Shown one piece after another: positions 17,310 to 26,582 of a stretch of 64,000 bases of DNA. The stretch lies in contig NZ_SLUQ01000002.1 in NCBI RefSeq assembly GCF_004345245.1, positions 124,001-188,000 on the forward strand. The letters are read 5' to 3'. The translations under genes were made by a program, and so were the position numbers. How positions within the stretch are numbered: the stretch's first letter is position 1; each line of letters opens with the position of its first letter. This DNA comes from Rhizobium sp. BK251. GTDB taxonomy: Bacteria > Pseudomonadota > Alphaproteobacteria > Rhizobiales > Rhizobiaceae. The notes beneath the pieces are model-generated. The model was given only the letters and a program-made list of their open reading frames with translations, was not told where the DNA came from and made no database searches.

Positions 17310-18500
17310 TTATTCGGGATAAGTCTCATTAGCCTCTGGCGCCGCCTGGTGGAAAAGGATGAATACCAAGGGGTTGCCGGGCTCCGACAACACATCGCTG
17401 CGCTGGCCGGTTATCTCTCCGGCCACGCCGCTCGTGTACTCCGCAACCACCTCGCCGAAGCTGTTGCGCTGGACCGCAACCTTCTGCCCGGGTTCGACCT
17501 TGTCGTTGAGCTTGACCAGATGCTCGACGATCCCACCCGCGGTGGCCAGGATCGGGAACGAACTGTTGCCGACAAAGACGGTCACGTCCTTGCCCGTGCG
17601 CCCAACAGGCCCGGCCAGGATGCCGTGATGCTTGAGGACGTTCATCGTGCCTTCCACGAACAGCGAGATCATCTCGAGGTCCAGGTGGCGGGCAGCCCCG
17701 ATCTCCGGGCAGAAGGAGGGGATGCCCGCGGCGTTGAACGCGTTGTGGAGGACACTGGGATAGGTGGGGTTATCGAAGATCTGGCCCACGGGATAGAGGT
17801 CCACCATGGCCTTGATTTCGGGTATGTCCATCTCGGCAATATTGAATGCAGTGACCTCGAAACCTGTCGTTCCGGTGTGGAAGTCGATCGCGAAGTCGGC
17901 GTTTGGCTTGAGCAGCCGGTTGAACACCAGCCCGGCGTGTCGGCTGGGCGCAGTGAAGCCATTCTCGTTACCGGGCCATTCCCGGTTCATGTCGATCAGG
18001 TCGATGCCCCTGCCCGAATTGGGCCATCGGCGCTGCATGCTCTCAAGGGCCGGGCGAGAAATGTCCGTCACCGCCGTCACGCTGCCCGACATCTGCGCGG
18101 GATCGAGCTGGTTCATCACGGTATGGACGGTGTGAATGGAACTCATCTCGTCGCCATGCACGCCACTGGTTAGCACGCCGCGCTTGCCCGGATTTGCTCC
18201 CTTGGCGACGGTCACCGACACAAGCCAGTGTTGGCCGGTTGGCATTTCGACCCCCTGAAAATACAGGAAGTGCTTCTTGCCGGGCTCCAGGTCGTTGACG
18301 TCGAGCGCGCTCACGACTTTCTTCCCGTCGACGACATCGCCGGTATAGACCGTTCCCGACGTGGCTCCGGAGGATGCTGCGGTCCCCTGGGCCTTCGCAG
18401 GGCCAGCGTTGGCGGCGAGGACAGTTGAAGCGCCCATTGTGGCGATGGATGCGATCATGAAGTCGCGGCGATCGAGACCTTGCTTGGGTTTGTCCGGCAT
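17310..18500 (-). CDS. Succinylglutamate desuccinylase/aspartoacylase-family protein with Tat signal
   Basis: A 396-residue protein from an ATG at 18500 preceded by a G-rich ribosome site. The N-terminus is a twin-arginine signal (LDRRDFMIASIATMG, then ALA-rich to AKAQG), so periplasmic export is expected. The zinc carboxypeptidase-like AstE/AspA fold shows SGVHGDEMSS (metal His and Glu), AIDFHTGTTG (second His) and CPEIG (candidate catalytic Glu). The C-terminal ~90 residues are beta-rich with a GGIVEHLVKLNDKVEPGQKV barrel, as in related deacylases. Family members hydrolyse N-acyl amino acids. An M20 peptidase and an AbgT transporter lie 2-4 kb away, but on the other strand. Confidence 0.8.
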   Translation of the reverse strand: MPDKPKQGLDRRDFMIASIATMGASTVLAANAGPAKAQGTAASSGATSGTVYTGDVVDGKKVVSALDVNDLEPGKKHFLYFQGVEMPTGQHWLVSVTVAKGANPGKRGVLTSGVHGDEMSSIHTVHTVMNQLDPAQMSGSVTAVTDISRPALESMQRRWPNSGRGIDLIDMNREWPGNENGFTAPSRHAGLVFNRLLKPNADFAIDFHTGTTGFEVTAFNIAEMDIPEIKAMVDLYPVGQIFDNPTYPSVLHNAFNAAGIPSFCPEIGAARHLDLEMISLFVEGTMNVLKHHGILAGPVGRTGKDVTVFVGNSSFPILATAGGIVEHLVKLNDKVEPGQKVAVQRNSFGEVVAEYTSGVAGEITGQRSDVLSEPGNPLVFILFHQAAPEANETYPE

Positions 18501-18917
18501 GATTGGGGGCCCTTTGTGATTTGAAAACTGCGTTGGAACAACGGAATGCACATCAGTCACAATAAATTCGCCGCATCTTGCGCCACAACATGTTCCTAAC
18601 CTCGCAAGGTTGCAAGATTTCCGCGGGTTCATGTTGGGGGCTGCAATCTTGCTGTGTCGTTCGGCAAGGTCCGGAGACACACAATCCGGGATTCGGTCAT
18701 GCGGGGCGGAATACGAGATTGCCTCTCTTGCGCACAATTTCCTGCAGTATCCGGGCTTTGCTGGCTGCGCTTGAGTGAGGAGATTTGAACTCAGAGCGTG
18801 GTTTTGGGATTCTATGCCGATCACAGGCAGTGTTGAGCGACATAATACTTAGGAGATGGTGCGTGTGGCTTCTCCTGCGGCCTTCAGGACCGTTGAGCTT
18901 CACATAGGGGGAGAGTG
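18501..18917. other. Divergent intergenic region with a dispersed repeat
   Basis: This 417-nt stretch between two divergent genes contains an 8-bp inverted repeat GCAAGATT/AATCTTGC (18612-18619 and 18645-18652). It also holds copy 1 of a dispersed element, described separately. No convincing gene is present. Confidence 0.5.
18781..18848 (+). repeat. Dispersed intergenic element, copy 1
   Basis: The core GGGATTCTATGCCGATCACA (18806-18825) is shared with 33630-33648 and, more loosely, with 26403-26421. Similarity to the 33.6-kb copy extends ~25 nt upstream and ~25 nt downstream (TTGAGCGACATAATAC against TTGAAGCGCACTATAG). Confidence 0.5.
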
Positions 18918-19178
18918 ATGAAGCAGTTAGTGCTGTGCTTCTTGGCAGGTCTCGCGCTTTCCGGTTGTTCGCCGACTCAACAGGGTGCCGGCATGGGTGC
19001 TGCAACGGGTGCTGTCGTTGGCGGTGCCATCAGGAACGATGTCCGCGGTGCAGCGGTTGGCGCTGCAATCGGCGGCGCGGGCGGAGCCATGATCGGCCAT
19101 GTGGTAGGCCAGCCAGGCCAATGCCAGTTCCGGGATCGCAATACCGGTCGTCAATATGTTGCGCCCTGCCCAAGCTGA
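18918..19178 (+). CDS. Small glycine-zipper outer-membrane lipoprotein
   Basis: An 86-residue protein with a lipoprotein signal ending at LALSGCSP (Cys in the lipobox), followed by glycine-zipper repeats (GAGMGAATGAVVGGAIR, then VGAAIGGAGGAMIGHVVG) and a short Cys-containing tail. It resembles the YMGG/17-kDa antigen-type lipoproteins. The ATG at 18918 has an AGGGGGAGAG ribosome site; the GTG directly before it is less likely. It is probably an envelope protein without enzymatic role and appears to be a single-gene transcript. Confidence 0.8.
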   Translation: MKQLVLCFLAGLALSGCSPTQQGAGMGAATGAVVGGAIRNDVRGAAVGAAIGGAGGAMIGHVVGQPGQCQFRDRNTGRQYVAPCPS

Positions 19179-19484
19179 ACCGGAGCGCTACACGCAATCA
19201 CGATTGATGTGTTCCGCGCCAGCGCCCAATGCGCCTATGGCCGTTCAGGTGGGTTGTGTGACGCGGATTTTCTCTTCGCTGCTCCTTTCGTCCGCTCCTC
19301 TGAAAAGCGATTGGTGTTGAATGATAGTCTCCGGGTCCGGGTTGGCCGGAGAAGACGTCAGGCCGACAGCGCACCAGGGGTGATGTCAATTCGGTGTCCG
19401 GCCACCGTCTGGAAAGCGCATCCACCCGAACGTCAATTCCAGCGTCCTTCTCGGGCGCATTCTTTGACTTAACGGAGGCAAGAC
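19179..19484. other. Intergenic region upstream of the AbgT gene
   Basis: About 300 nt with no supported gene. The right end has a purine-rich ribosome site (ACGGAGGC) directly before the AbgT start. Confidence 0.5.
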
Positions 19485-21032
19485 ATGGCCACTGCCACTG
19501 CCGCACCAAAGACCACGATGCAGAGATTTCTCGACGGCGTCGAGAAAGTGGGAAACATGGTTCCCCATCCTGTGGTCATCTTCCTGATCCTCATCGGCAT
19601 TGTCATCGTTCTGTCGGCCGTGCTCGGCGCTTTCGGAGCGGCCGTCAGCTACGAGCGGATCAACCCGGATACGCACGAGATCGAACAGGCGTCGACCGAA
19701 ATCCGCAGTTTGCTCAACATCGAGGGCATCCGGTTCCTGTATTCGTCGCTCATTCCCAATTTCATGAGCTTTACCGCCGTGGGTCTGATGATCGCGGCGA
19801 TGATCGGCGCGGGCGTCGCCGAGGAATCCGGACTGGTTACGGCGCTGATCCACAAGCTCGTTATCGTCTCGCCGCGCTGGGCGCTGACCTACATCCTGGC
19901 TTTCGTCGGCATCATTGCAAGCATCGCGGCTGACGCCGGTTATCTTGTGCTGATACCTCTTGCCGGCGTCGCCTATCTGGCCGTCGGGCGGCATCCGCTC
20001 GCGGGTCTTGCACTTGGCTTCGCTGCAGTGGCGGCTGCCTTCACAGTCAACATGCTGATCAAGCCGCTCGATGCCGTGCTTGTCGAGTTCACCAATGACG
20101 CGGCGCATCTCGTCGATCCTGGACGGTCGATCGGCCTGGCGTCGAACGTCTGGTTTTCCATCGCCTCAGTGCTGTTCCTGACGGTCGTGATCGCCTTCAT
20201 CACCGATCGCATGATCGCGCCGCGCCTGGGAGAGTATAATCCTGCAGCGGCCGAAGGCGATGTCCAGGGGCAGGGGGCGACACTCTCCGATCGGGAGTCG
20301 CGTGGGTTGCGGTACGCCCTCTACGGGCTCATCGGTCTTCTCGTGGTCTTCCTGCTCTTGACCGTCCCAAGCGGTGCGCCGCTTCGCAATCCGACCACTG
20401 GCGAGCTGATCGGCAATTCGCCCTTCATGAACGGCCTGATCGCGCTCATCATGCTGATCTTCCTGGTGACCGGTTGGGCCTACGGCGTCGGCGCTGGCAC
20501 GCTGAAGACGCTTGCGGAGGTGATCGCAGCGATCGAAAAGTCCATCAAGAACATGGGCGGAACCATCTTCCTGTTCTTCGTTCTCAGCCAGTTCGTGGCC
20601 TATTTCACCTATACCAATATCGGTACGGTCATGGCGCTTAGCCTTTCGGGCGTGCTGCAGGCTGCCAATATCGGCGCTCTGCCGCTGCTGATCGGCTTCA
20701 TCGTTGTCGTGGCGATCATCGACTTGCTGCTGACCGGCGCGATCGCGAAATGGGCGATCTTCGCGCCCGTCTTCGTGCCGCTCCTGATGAAACTTGGCGT
20801 GGAGCCGGAAGCGGTCCTGGCCGCATATCGCGTCGGCGACTCGCCGATGAATGCCATCACCCCGCTCAACGCCTACTTCGCGCTCGTCGTCGGCTTCGCC
20901 CAGAAATACGACAGGTCAGCGGGTGTCGGCACGATCGTTTCTCTGATGCTTCCCTATGTCGTGCTGATCTTCGTGCTGTGGACGGGTCTCTTCGCTGTCT
21001 GGAAGGCTCTCGGCCTGCCGTGGGGTCTCTGA
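19485..21032 (+). CDS. AbgT-family transporter
   Basis: A 515-residue, strongly hydrophobic protein with about a dozen membrane spans. Family-like blocks are VEKVGNMVPHPVVIFLILI near the N-terminus, NFMSFTAVGLMIAAMIGAGV, AADAGYLVLIPLAG and GDSPMNAITPLNAYFAL near the C-terminus. AbgT of E. coli imports p-aminobenzoyl-glutamate; MtrF/YdaH relatives also export sulfonamides. The next gene, 45 nt downstream, is an M20 peptidase, so import of an amide or peptide followed by cytoplasmic hydrolysis is likely. The substrate cannot be told from the sequence. Confidence 0.9.
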   Translation: MATATAAPKTTMQRFLDGVEKVGNMVPHPVVIFLILIGIVIVLSAVLGAFGAAVSYERINPDTHEIEQASTEIRSLLNIEGIRFLYSSLIPNFMSFTAVGLMIAAMIGAGVAEESGLVTALIHKLVIVSPRWALTYILAFVGIIASIAADAGYLVLIPLAGVAYLAVGRHPLAGLALGFAAVAAAFTVNMLIKPLDAVLVEFTNDAAHLVDPGRSIGLASNVWFSIASVLFLTVVIAFITDRMIAPRLGEYNPAAAEGDVQGQGATLSDRESRGLRYALYGLIGLLVVFLLLTVPSGAPLRNPTTGELIGNSPFMNGLIALIMLIFLVTGWAYGVGAGTLKTLAEVIAAIEKSIKNMGGTIFLFFVLSQFVAYFTYTNIGTVMALSLSGVLQAANIGALPLLIGFIVVVAIIDLLLTGAIAKWAIFAPVFVPLLMKLGVEPEAVLAAYRVGDSPMNAITPLNAYFALVVGFAQKYDRSAGVGTIVSLMLPYVVLIFVLWTGLFAVWKALGLPWGL

Positions 21033-21077
21033 GGGTCGCCACGACTGGTCTGAACGGTTCAACACGCAGATAATCGG

Positions 21078-22289
21078 ATGGATATCATGAGCAACACCTC
21101 TATTCCTCTCGACGTCGCCGCGGCGGAAGAACATCTAATACGGTTCCTCTCGGTGGAGGGCGTTACCGGACAGGAGAAGAACATCGGCCTTGCCGTTTGC
21201 GACGCGCTGAAGAAAATCGGCGTGCCGGAGTCTGCCATTCGGTTTGACGACGTCAACAAACGCATTCCGCTGCCGACGGAAACGGGCAATCTGATCGTGG
21301 ATATCCCGGGAACGCGGCCCGGACCACGCCTGCTCTTTTCGACGCACCTCGATACCGTGCCACTGTGCGCCGGCGCCAAGCCGCGACGAGAGGGCGACCG
21401 TATCGTCTCGGATGGTACGACCGCGCTTGGCGGCGATGCTCGCACCGGCGTCGCCCTTCTTGTGGTTGTCGCCGAGACACTGATCAAGCACAAGCTGCCG
21501 CACCCGCCGATCACGCTGCTGTTTACGGTGCGCGAAGAGAGCGGGCTGCATGGCGCACGGGAACTCAATCCCGCTGAGCTCAAGGGTCCGGTGATGTGCA
21601 TCAATGTCGATGGCCAACTGGCTGCGGACCTGATCGTCGGCGCAGTCGGGCAGGAAAATTGGGAAGTCGCGATCACGGGCAGGGCGTCTCATGCAGGCGT
21701 TGCGCCGGAGAAGGGCATCTCTGCGACCATGGTCGGCGCCATGGGCCTGGCCGAAGCGCGACGCAATGGCTGGTTCGGCAAAGTGGTGAAACCGGACGGC
21801 CGGGGTACCAGCAATGTCGGCATCTTCGGCGGCAAGGACAACACGCCGGCCGGTGACGCCACCAATGTCGTCACTGACTACGCCTATCTCAAAGGCGAGG
21901 CGCGCAGCCCCGAGGCGGCTTTCGCGACGAAAATCGCCAACGGCTACAAGGAAGCCTTCGCCAAAGCGCAAAGCGAGGTGACGACCGACGAGGGCGACAA
22001 GGCCGAGGTGAAATTCAGCCACGTCGCGTCTTATCCGCCGTTCGAACTGGGCAAGGACACGCCGGTCGTGAAGCGCGCCACCAAGGCGCTGGGGATCCTC
22101 GGTATCGAGCCTGTCTACATCTTCTCCAATGGTGGCCTGGACGCCAATTGGCTCGATAAGCATGGCGTGCCCACCATCACCATCGGCGCAGGCCAGGCCG
22201 AAATTCATACCATCAAGGAATATGTGAATCTCAAGGAGTACGAGAAGGGTTGCCGCTTGGGCATCCTCATGGCGACCATGGATGACTAG
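21078..22289 (+). CDS. M20-family metallopeptidase (PepT-like)
   Basis: A 403-residue zinc peptidase. Metal-site residues are visible: His90 in FSTHLDTV, Asp120 in LGGDARTG and the Glu pair at 153-154 in VREESGLHG. A dimerisation lid (ITGRASHAGVAPEKG) follows. Family members cleave tripeptides or N-acyl/aminobenzoyl amino acids. It lies 45 nt after the AbgT gene on the same strand, so it probably acts on whatever that transporter imports. The start is taken at the first ATG; a second ATG at 21087 is close behind. Confidence 0.88.
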   Translation: MDIMSNTSIPLDVAAAEEHLIRFLSVEGVTGQEKNIGLAVCDALKKIGVPESAIRFDDVNKRIPLPTETGNLIVDIPGTRPGPRLLFSTHLDTVPLCAGAKPRREGDRIVSDGTTALGGDARTGVALLVVVAETLIKHKLPHPPITLLFTVREESGLHGARELNPAELKGPVMCINVDGQLAADLIVGAVGQENWEVAITGRASHAGVAPEKGISATMVGAMGLAEARRNGWFGKVVKPDGRGTSNVGIFGGKDNTPAGDATNVVTDYAYLKGEARSPEAAFATKIANGYKEAFAKAQSEVTTDEGDKAEVKFSHVASYPPFELGKDTPVVKRATKALGILGIEPVYIFSNGGLDANWLDKHGVPTITIGAGQAEIHTIKEYVNLKEYEKGCRLGILMATMDD

Positions 22290-22490
22290 CGGCTTGGCGA
22301 GACCACCCGTCTGTGGGCGAGGGCGTCCCTGCGATCCATCTCCGACCCGCCCGCGTTCAGCGCGCCCTTTGCGGAGCCGCGTGATGGATCGAGGCGAGTT
22401 CACCGGAAGCGTGGGGTAAGGCGACGTTGCGTGGTCAGCGCGGCTGTGTGGTTTGGACGGTCCGGATGGGCCAAATGAGGAGCAGATCGA

Positions 22491-24326
22491 TTGAGTCCGA
22501 TAGCGTACACAGCCACCATCATCGTCGTTGCCGTCGTTCTGTTCGTCTGGAACAAATTGCCCGTCGTCTTCGTGGCCATGCTGACCGCATTGGGGCTGTG
22601 GGCGAGCGGCGTCCTCACGCTTGGCCAGGCGCTTGGCGGCTTCGGTGATCCTGCCGTCATCTTTATCGCGTCGCTCTTCGTCGTCAGCTCGGGGCTCGAG
22701 GTCACCGGCGTTACAGCCTGGGCCGGGCAACTGCTGATCCGCGGCGCTGGCCAAGAGAGCCGCACGCGCCTTCTCGTCCTGACGATGGCGCTTGTCTCGC
22801 TCCTGACTGCGCTGATCAGCGTCAACGGCGCCGTTGCAGCGCTTCTGCCCGTCGTGGTCGTCATCGCCGTTCGCCTCAAGCGGAATTCTTCGCAGCTTCT
22901 GATGCCACTCGTCTTTTCCGCGCACGCCGGCTCCATGCTCGCGCTGACTGGAACGCCCGTAAACGTGCTGGTGTCGGAAGCAGGCATCGATGCGGGCGTC
23001 GGTGGTTTTGGCTTCTTCGAGTTCGCGCTTGTGGGTATCCCGCTCCTCCTGGGGACCATGGCGATCATCGTGCTGTTCGGAAAGCAGCTTCTGCCCGAAC
23101 GCAATGGCGCAACCATGCCTGCCGATTTCAGCCAGCACGCGAAGACGCTTGTCGAGCAGTATGGGCTTGCGAGTGGAATCTATCAGATGCGCGTGCGCGC
23201 AAGTTCGCCATTGGTCGGCGGATCGTCGTCCGTGATGGATCTCTCCGCGCATCCAGGGCTGCAGCTTGTTGCCATTCAGGAGGGCGAAACAGCGGGGCCG
23301 CTCCGCAGACCGCTATTGGCTGAGGGTGACCATCTCCTGGTTCGCGGCGAGGCGGAAACCGCAGCTGCATTTGCCGCCCAGATGCATCTCGCCTTTCGTG
23401 ACGAGAAGGCGAATGGTCAAGGCGAGGAGACGTTGTTCAATCGCAGCTCGGGCCTCGCAGAGGTCGTCATCCCGCCGCGTTCCGGCCTCATCGGCGAAGC
23501 CGTTTTCCCCGGCATGGTCACCGATAGCGGCGACCTGATTGTCCTGGCGGTACAGCGAGCGGGTACGCAGATTGCAGCCGAAAGGGCAACCAAGGATGCC
23601 GGCGGCATTGTGCTGCAGGCTGGCGACACCATGTTGCTGCAGGGCACCTGGAAGGCCCTCGACATTCATCTGAACGACCCGAACGTTCTGGTCGTCAATT
23701 CGCCCGAACTCGTTCGTCGCCAAGCTGTGCCGATGGGCCCCGGTGCGCGGCAGGCTGTGATCATCCTGATTGCGATGGTCCTGCTGCTCGCCACCGGCAT
23801 CGTGCCGCCGGCGGTCGCCGGCTTGCTTGCTGCCGGTGCCATCATCCTGTCGGGGATCATGGATGTCGAGCAGGCCTATCGCGCCGTCGGCTGGACGACG
23901 GTGATCCTTGTCGGCGCGATGATGCCGCTCTCCACTGCCATGGTGGAGACGGGTGCGGCCAAGCTGATGGCGGAGCACTTGGTGAACCTTGTCGGCGATG
24001 CCGGCCCTGTCGCGCTGCTCGCCGGGTTGTTCGTCCTGACGGCGATCATGGGGCAGCTGATCAGTAACACCGCAACCGCGCTGATCGTCATCCCGATCGG
24101 CGTGGCGGCGGCGACTGCCATGGGCGTCTCTCCGCGTCCGGTGCTGATGAGCACTGCGGTGGCGGCTGCCGGCGCGTTCCTCACGCCGATAGCAACGCCG
24201 ACGAACCTGATGGTGATGGGGCCGGGTGGCTACGCTTTCAACGACTATTGGAAGCTTGGATTGCCGCTGCTGATCTGGTTCTTTGTCGTCTCTGTGTTCA
24301 TCGTGCCGCTGATCTGGCGCTTCTAA
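22491..24326 (+). CDS. SLC13/DASS-type permease with two TrkA_C domains
   Basis: A 611-residue membrane protein. The halves (residues 1-205 and ~415-611) hold the membrane spans, separated by a soluble insert of ~200 residues containing two TrkA_C-like folds (SSVMDLSAHPGLQLVAIQEG and GLIGEAVFPGMVTDSGDLIV). The motif GTPVNVLVSEAG and the final SNTATALIVIP/ATPTNLMVMGPGGY block match the divalent anion:Na+ symporter superfamily. Substrates of such proteins include dicarboxylates and sulfate. It starts at TTG with GAGGAG upstream. It is on the same strand as the peptidase but ~200 nt away, so it may have its own promoter. Confidence 0.85.
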   Translation: MSPIAYTATIIVVAVVLFVWNKLPVVFVAMLTALGLWASGVLTLGQALGGFGDPAVIFIASLFVVSSGLEVTGVTAWAGQLLIRGAGQESRTRLLVLTMALVSLLTALISVNGAVAALLPVVVVIAVRLKRNSSQLLMPLVFSAHAGSMLALTGTPVNVLVSEAGIDAGVGGFGFFEFALVGIPLLLGTMAIIVLFGKQLLPERNGATMPADFSQHAKTLVEQYGLASGIYQMRVRASSPLVGGSSSVMDLSAHPGLQLVAIQEGETAGPLRRPLLAEGDHLLVRGEAETAAAFAAQMHLAFRDEKANGQGEETLFNRSSGLAEVVIPPRSGLIGEAVFPGMVTDSGDLIVLAVQRAGTQIAAERATKDAGGIVLQAGDTMLLQGTWKALDIHLNDPNVLVVNSPELVRRQAVPMGPGARQAVIILIAMVLLLATGIVPPAVAGLLAAGAIILSGIMDVEQAYRAVGWTTVILVGAMMPLSTAMVETGAAKLMAEHLVNLVGDAGPVALLAGLFVLTAIMGQLISNTATALIVIPIGVAAATAMGVSPRPVLMSTAVAAAGAFLTPIATPTNLMVMGPGGYAFNDYWKLGLPLLIWFFVVSVFIVPLIWRF

Positions 24327-24360
24327 GGGTACCGATAGACTTCGGCGCTCAGGACGCGGG

Positions 24361-26085
24361 CTATGTCGATTTGACCAGCCCCGAGAACCCGGCAACCGCC
24401 AGCAGGCTTAGGGCCCAGCCGATGACTGATTGAAGGAAATAGTATTTCAAGGTGAATGTTCCGTTGGGCTTCATCGAGTCCGGTCGCCAATACTCCTTCT
24501 GCCCGATCGACAGCACCGGCAAGAGAACGTCCAACGAATACATCACTGGACTGAACTCCGGATAGCCGGAAGCCTCCGGCTGATTGCGGAAGCACGAGAG
24601 TTGGTTCTGTCCGACGTCCGCGCGCCCAGTCAGGACCTGTCCGCTCGACGGCATAAACCGGCTTTCGGTCCGCTCAAGGTCGCACATCGTCCATTCAGGT
24701 GAACGCAGGACGACAGGGCTGTTCGGTTTCATCGCACCAGTCCGATAGGCTATGGCGAATACGCCCGTGCCGATTGCCCAGAACAGCAGGAGCCAGACCA
24801 GCGCAAGAAGGGGCTGGCGTCCATAGCGAAGGGTTATCGCGAGAATGCCGTCCATAGTCGCCAGGGCGAAGCGCAACACCGGATTTCCTGCACGAGCGCG
24901 TCTTGCGCGCCGCTGCAGCCGTTCCTTGGCAATCAGGACCGCGCGGGCATCCTCGTCGTGGCCCATCTCGCGCAGCACCATGGAAAGCTGTTCGTAAGGC
25001 TGCGGCCAGAAATCCGCCTTCCATCGATCCGGGGTTTGCCGTGAGAGCCAGTCAAGCCGGCTTTCCGCATCGACCGGCCCGCCGATGAAGGCGCCGTATT
25101 GGCAACGGTTCAGCAGCAGATCGCCGCTCCTTGGCCAGCTCGCTTGTTCGTCGTCGATCGCCCCCATCGTCGTGGCCGTCAGGTCGAGCGTACCGATGAC
25201 CGACGCGTTCTGCCGCAGGAAGAAGGCGCCATCTATCGTCGTGCGGTTGAGCCTCAGTGCGTAGCCCTCTGGCTGCGAGAGCGATGCCGAAGTGCAATCG
25301 ACGTCTCCGCCGAAGCGGGCGCCCAGCACGCGGACTTCGCCGACAATGGTCGCCCCTCGCAAGGCGAGGTCGCCTCCTGCCACGATCCCGTCGCCGTTCA
25401 AGGCAACTTCGCCCGGGCGCTCGATGCGCGCGCCCACTGCGTTGACGTCGCGGGTGAGGCGAGCCGCCGAAAGATCGATGCCGCCGCGCACATCCGCGCC
25501 GCGCAATAGAATGCCGCCTCCGGTTTCCAATCCGTCGGCATCAAGCGCGATGCCGCCGGGCGAGGTGATCGACACGCCGTCCGCCTCGATGCCGCCGCCC
25601 AGGCGGGCGCCCGGAAGCCGGATTTCGCCGCTTACCTTCGCGCTGCGGAGCGAGAGGCAACCACGCGCTTCGAGCCGTTCGGCCTGCAATCCGGGTAAAG
25701 CCGAGCCGTCCAGGAACAGATTGTCGATGATGGCGGAGCGCAGCACCGGCGAGGCTTCGAAGTGGCAGTCCTTGAGACCGATGTCGCGCGGAATCCGGCA
25801 CCCCTCCAGGTCTAGAATACCGGTTATCCAGGCTCCGCTCAGCCTCAGCCCCTTCTCGTGCAACCGGTAGCCGTCGCTGCCAAGAATGAGAAGGCGCAGA
25901 AGTTCGGCGCGCACGGTTCGCTCGGGGTCTTCCCGCTCGGGACGCAAGCCGTCACCCAACCTGTCAAAATCGCCCAGCTGCAGATGCGCCACAACCTTGG
26001 CCTCGGCGGCACTGAGAGGCCGGAAACCGGCAAGGCTGGCAGCGATGGCAACGACAGATCCGGTTTCCGGTGCTTTCTCGTTCAT
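24361..26085 (-). CDS. Beta-helix-like membrane protein of unknown function
   Basis: About 574 residues from the ATG at 26085; the open frame reaches 26379 but the extra part is not protein-like. The middle ~300 residues repeat a short strand pattern (for example LDLEGCRIPRDIGLKDCHF, GIEADGVSITSPGGIALDADG, GDLALRGATIVGEVRVLGARF), like a right-handed beta-helix or bactofilin-like solenoid. The C-terminal third has two membrane spans (LLALVWLLLFWAIGTGVFAI and a final FLQSVIGWALSLLAVAGFSG) and four conserved-looking cysteines outside the spans. No enzyme motif is seen. It is divergent from the Mrp operon across ~500 nt. Confidence 0.6.
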   Translation of the reverse strand: MNEKAPETGSVVAIAASLAGFRPLSAAEAKVVAHLQLGDFDRLGDGLRPEREDPERTVRAELLRLLILGSDGYRLHEKGLRLSGAWITGILDLEGCRIPRDIGLKDCHFEASPVLRSAIIDNLFLDGSALPGLQAERLEARGCLSLRSAKVSGEIRLPGARLGGGIEADGVSITSPGGIALDADGLETGGGILLRGADVRGGIDLSAARLTRDVNAVGARIERPGEVALNGDGIVAGGDLALRGATIVGEVRVLGARFGGDVDCTSASLSQPEGYALRLNRTTIDGAFFLRQNASVIGTLDLTATTMGAIDDEQASWPRSGDLLLNRCQYGAFIGGPVDAESRLDWLSRQTPDRWKADFWPQPYEQLSMVLREMGHDEDARAVLIAKERLQRRARRARAGNPVLRFALATMDGILAITLRYGRQPLLALVWLLLFWAIGTGVFAIAYRTGAMKPNSPVVLRSPEWTMCDLERTESRFMPSSGQVLTGRADVGQNQLSCFRNQPEASGYPEFSPVMYSLDVLLPVLSIGQKEYWRPDSMKPNGTFTLKYYFLQSVIGWALSLLAVAGFSGLVKST

Positions 26086-26582
26086 GGGCCCTGCATCCGC
26101 CTGGCCCCACTTGCAGACTTTTGCGGGCCGATTGCGCCTGATGTCTTCCCGGATCCAAGTTCCGGTTGGCGGGTAATAGAGGCGGGTCTGGTCATGCCAT
26201 CTTTCCCTCTGCGATCGCGCCCGCTCCGATCCTGTCCACAATGCCGTTTCGCCGCAAGGCAGACAGCGCCTAGACAGGCGAAGCAAACAGCGATTGATTT
26301 CCCCGTTTTGACGACAGGTCAATAGTGCCGCCTGTCGCAAGGCTCGTCGGCGTCGAAAAGCGGGATGATGCCGCGACATATCGGACCTGAAGCAAAGTTT
26401 CCGGATTCAGTGCCGATCACAGCTCAACACAGGCGATGCTAATGTATCGCCACAATGCATCAGTGCCCATCCGGATCGGCTCATGCGCCGCATCGGAATG
26501 AGGTCGGCCGGGGGCATGAGTCAGGCTTGCCTGCCTTGAGTGCGCGCTATCATTCCTTCGTCACCTGCCGAAAGCCTGGGCG
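26086..26582. other. Divergent intergenic region upstream of the Mrp operon
   Basis: About 500 nt between the beta-helix gene and mrpE. It contains copy 2 of the dispersed element (26376-26440). No gene is supported. Promoters for both directions are expected here, but I see no convincing -35/-10 pair. Confidence 0.45.
26376..26440 (+). repeat. Dispersed intergenic element, copy 2 (divergent)
   Basis: The core GGATTCAGTGCCGATCACA (26403-26421) matches copies 1 and 3 at most positions. The flanks are more diverged than between the other two copies. Confidence 0.4.

Noticed and set aside
21135..23252. Long minus-strand open frame (~705 codons) over the M20 peptidase and SLC13 genes
   Set aside because: It is antisense to two well-supported genes, has no recognisable domain and is rich in Arg/His/Asp, as expected of a high-GC shadow frame.
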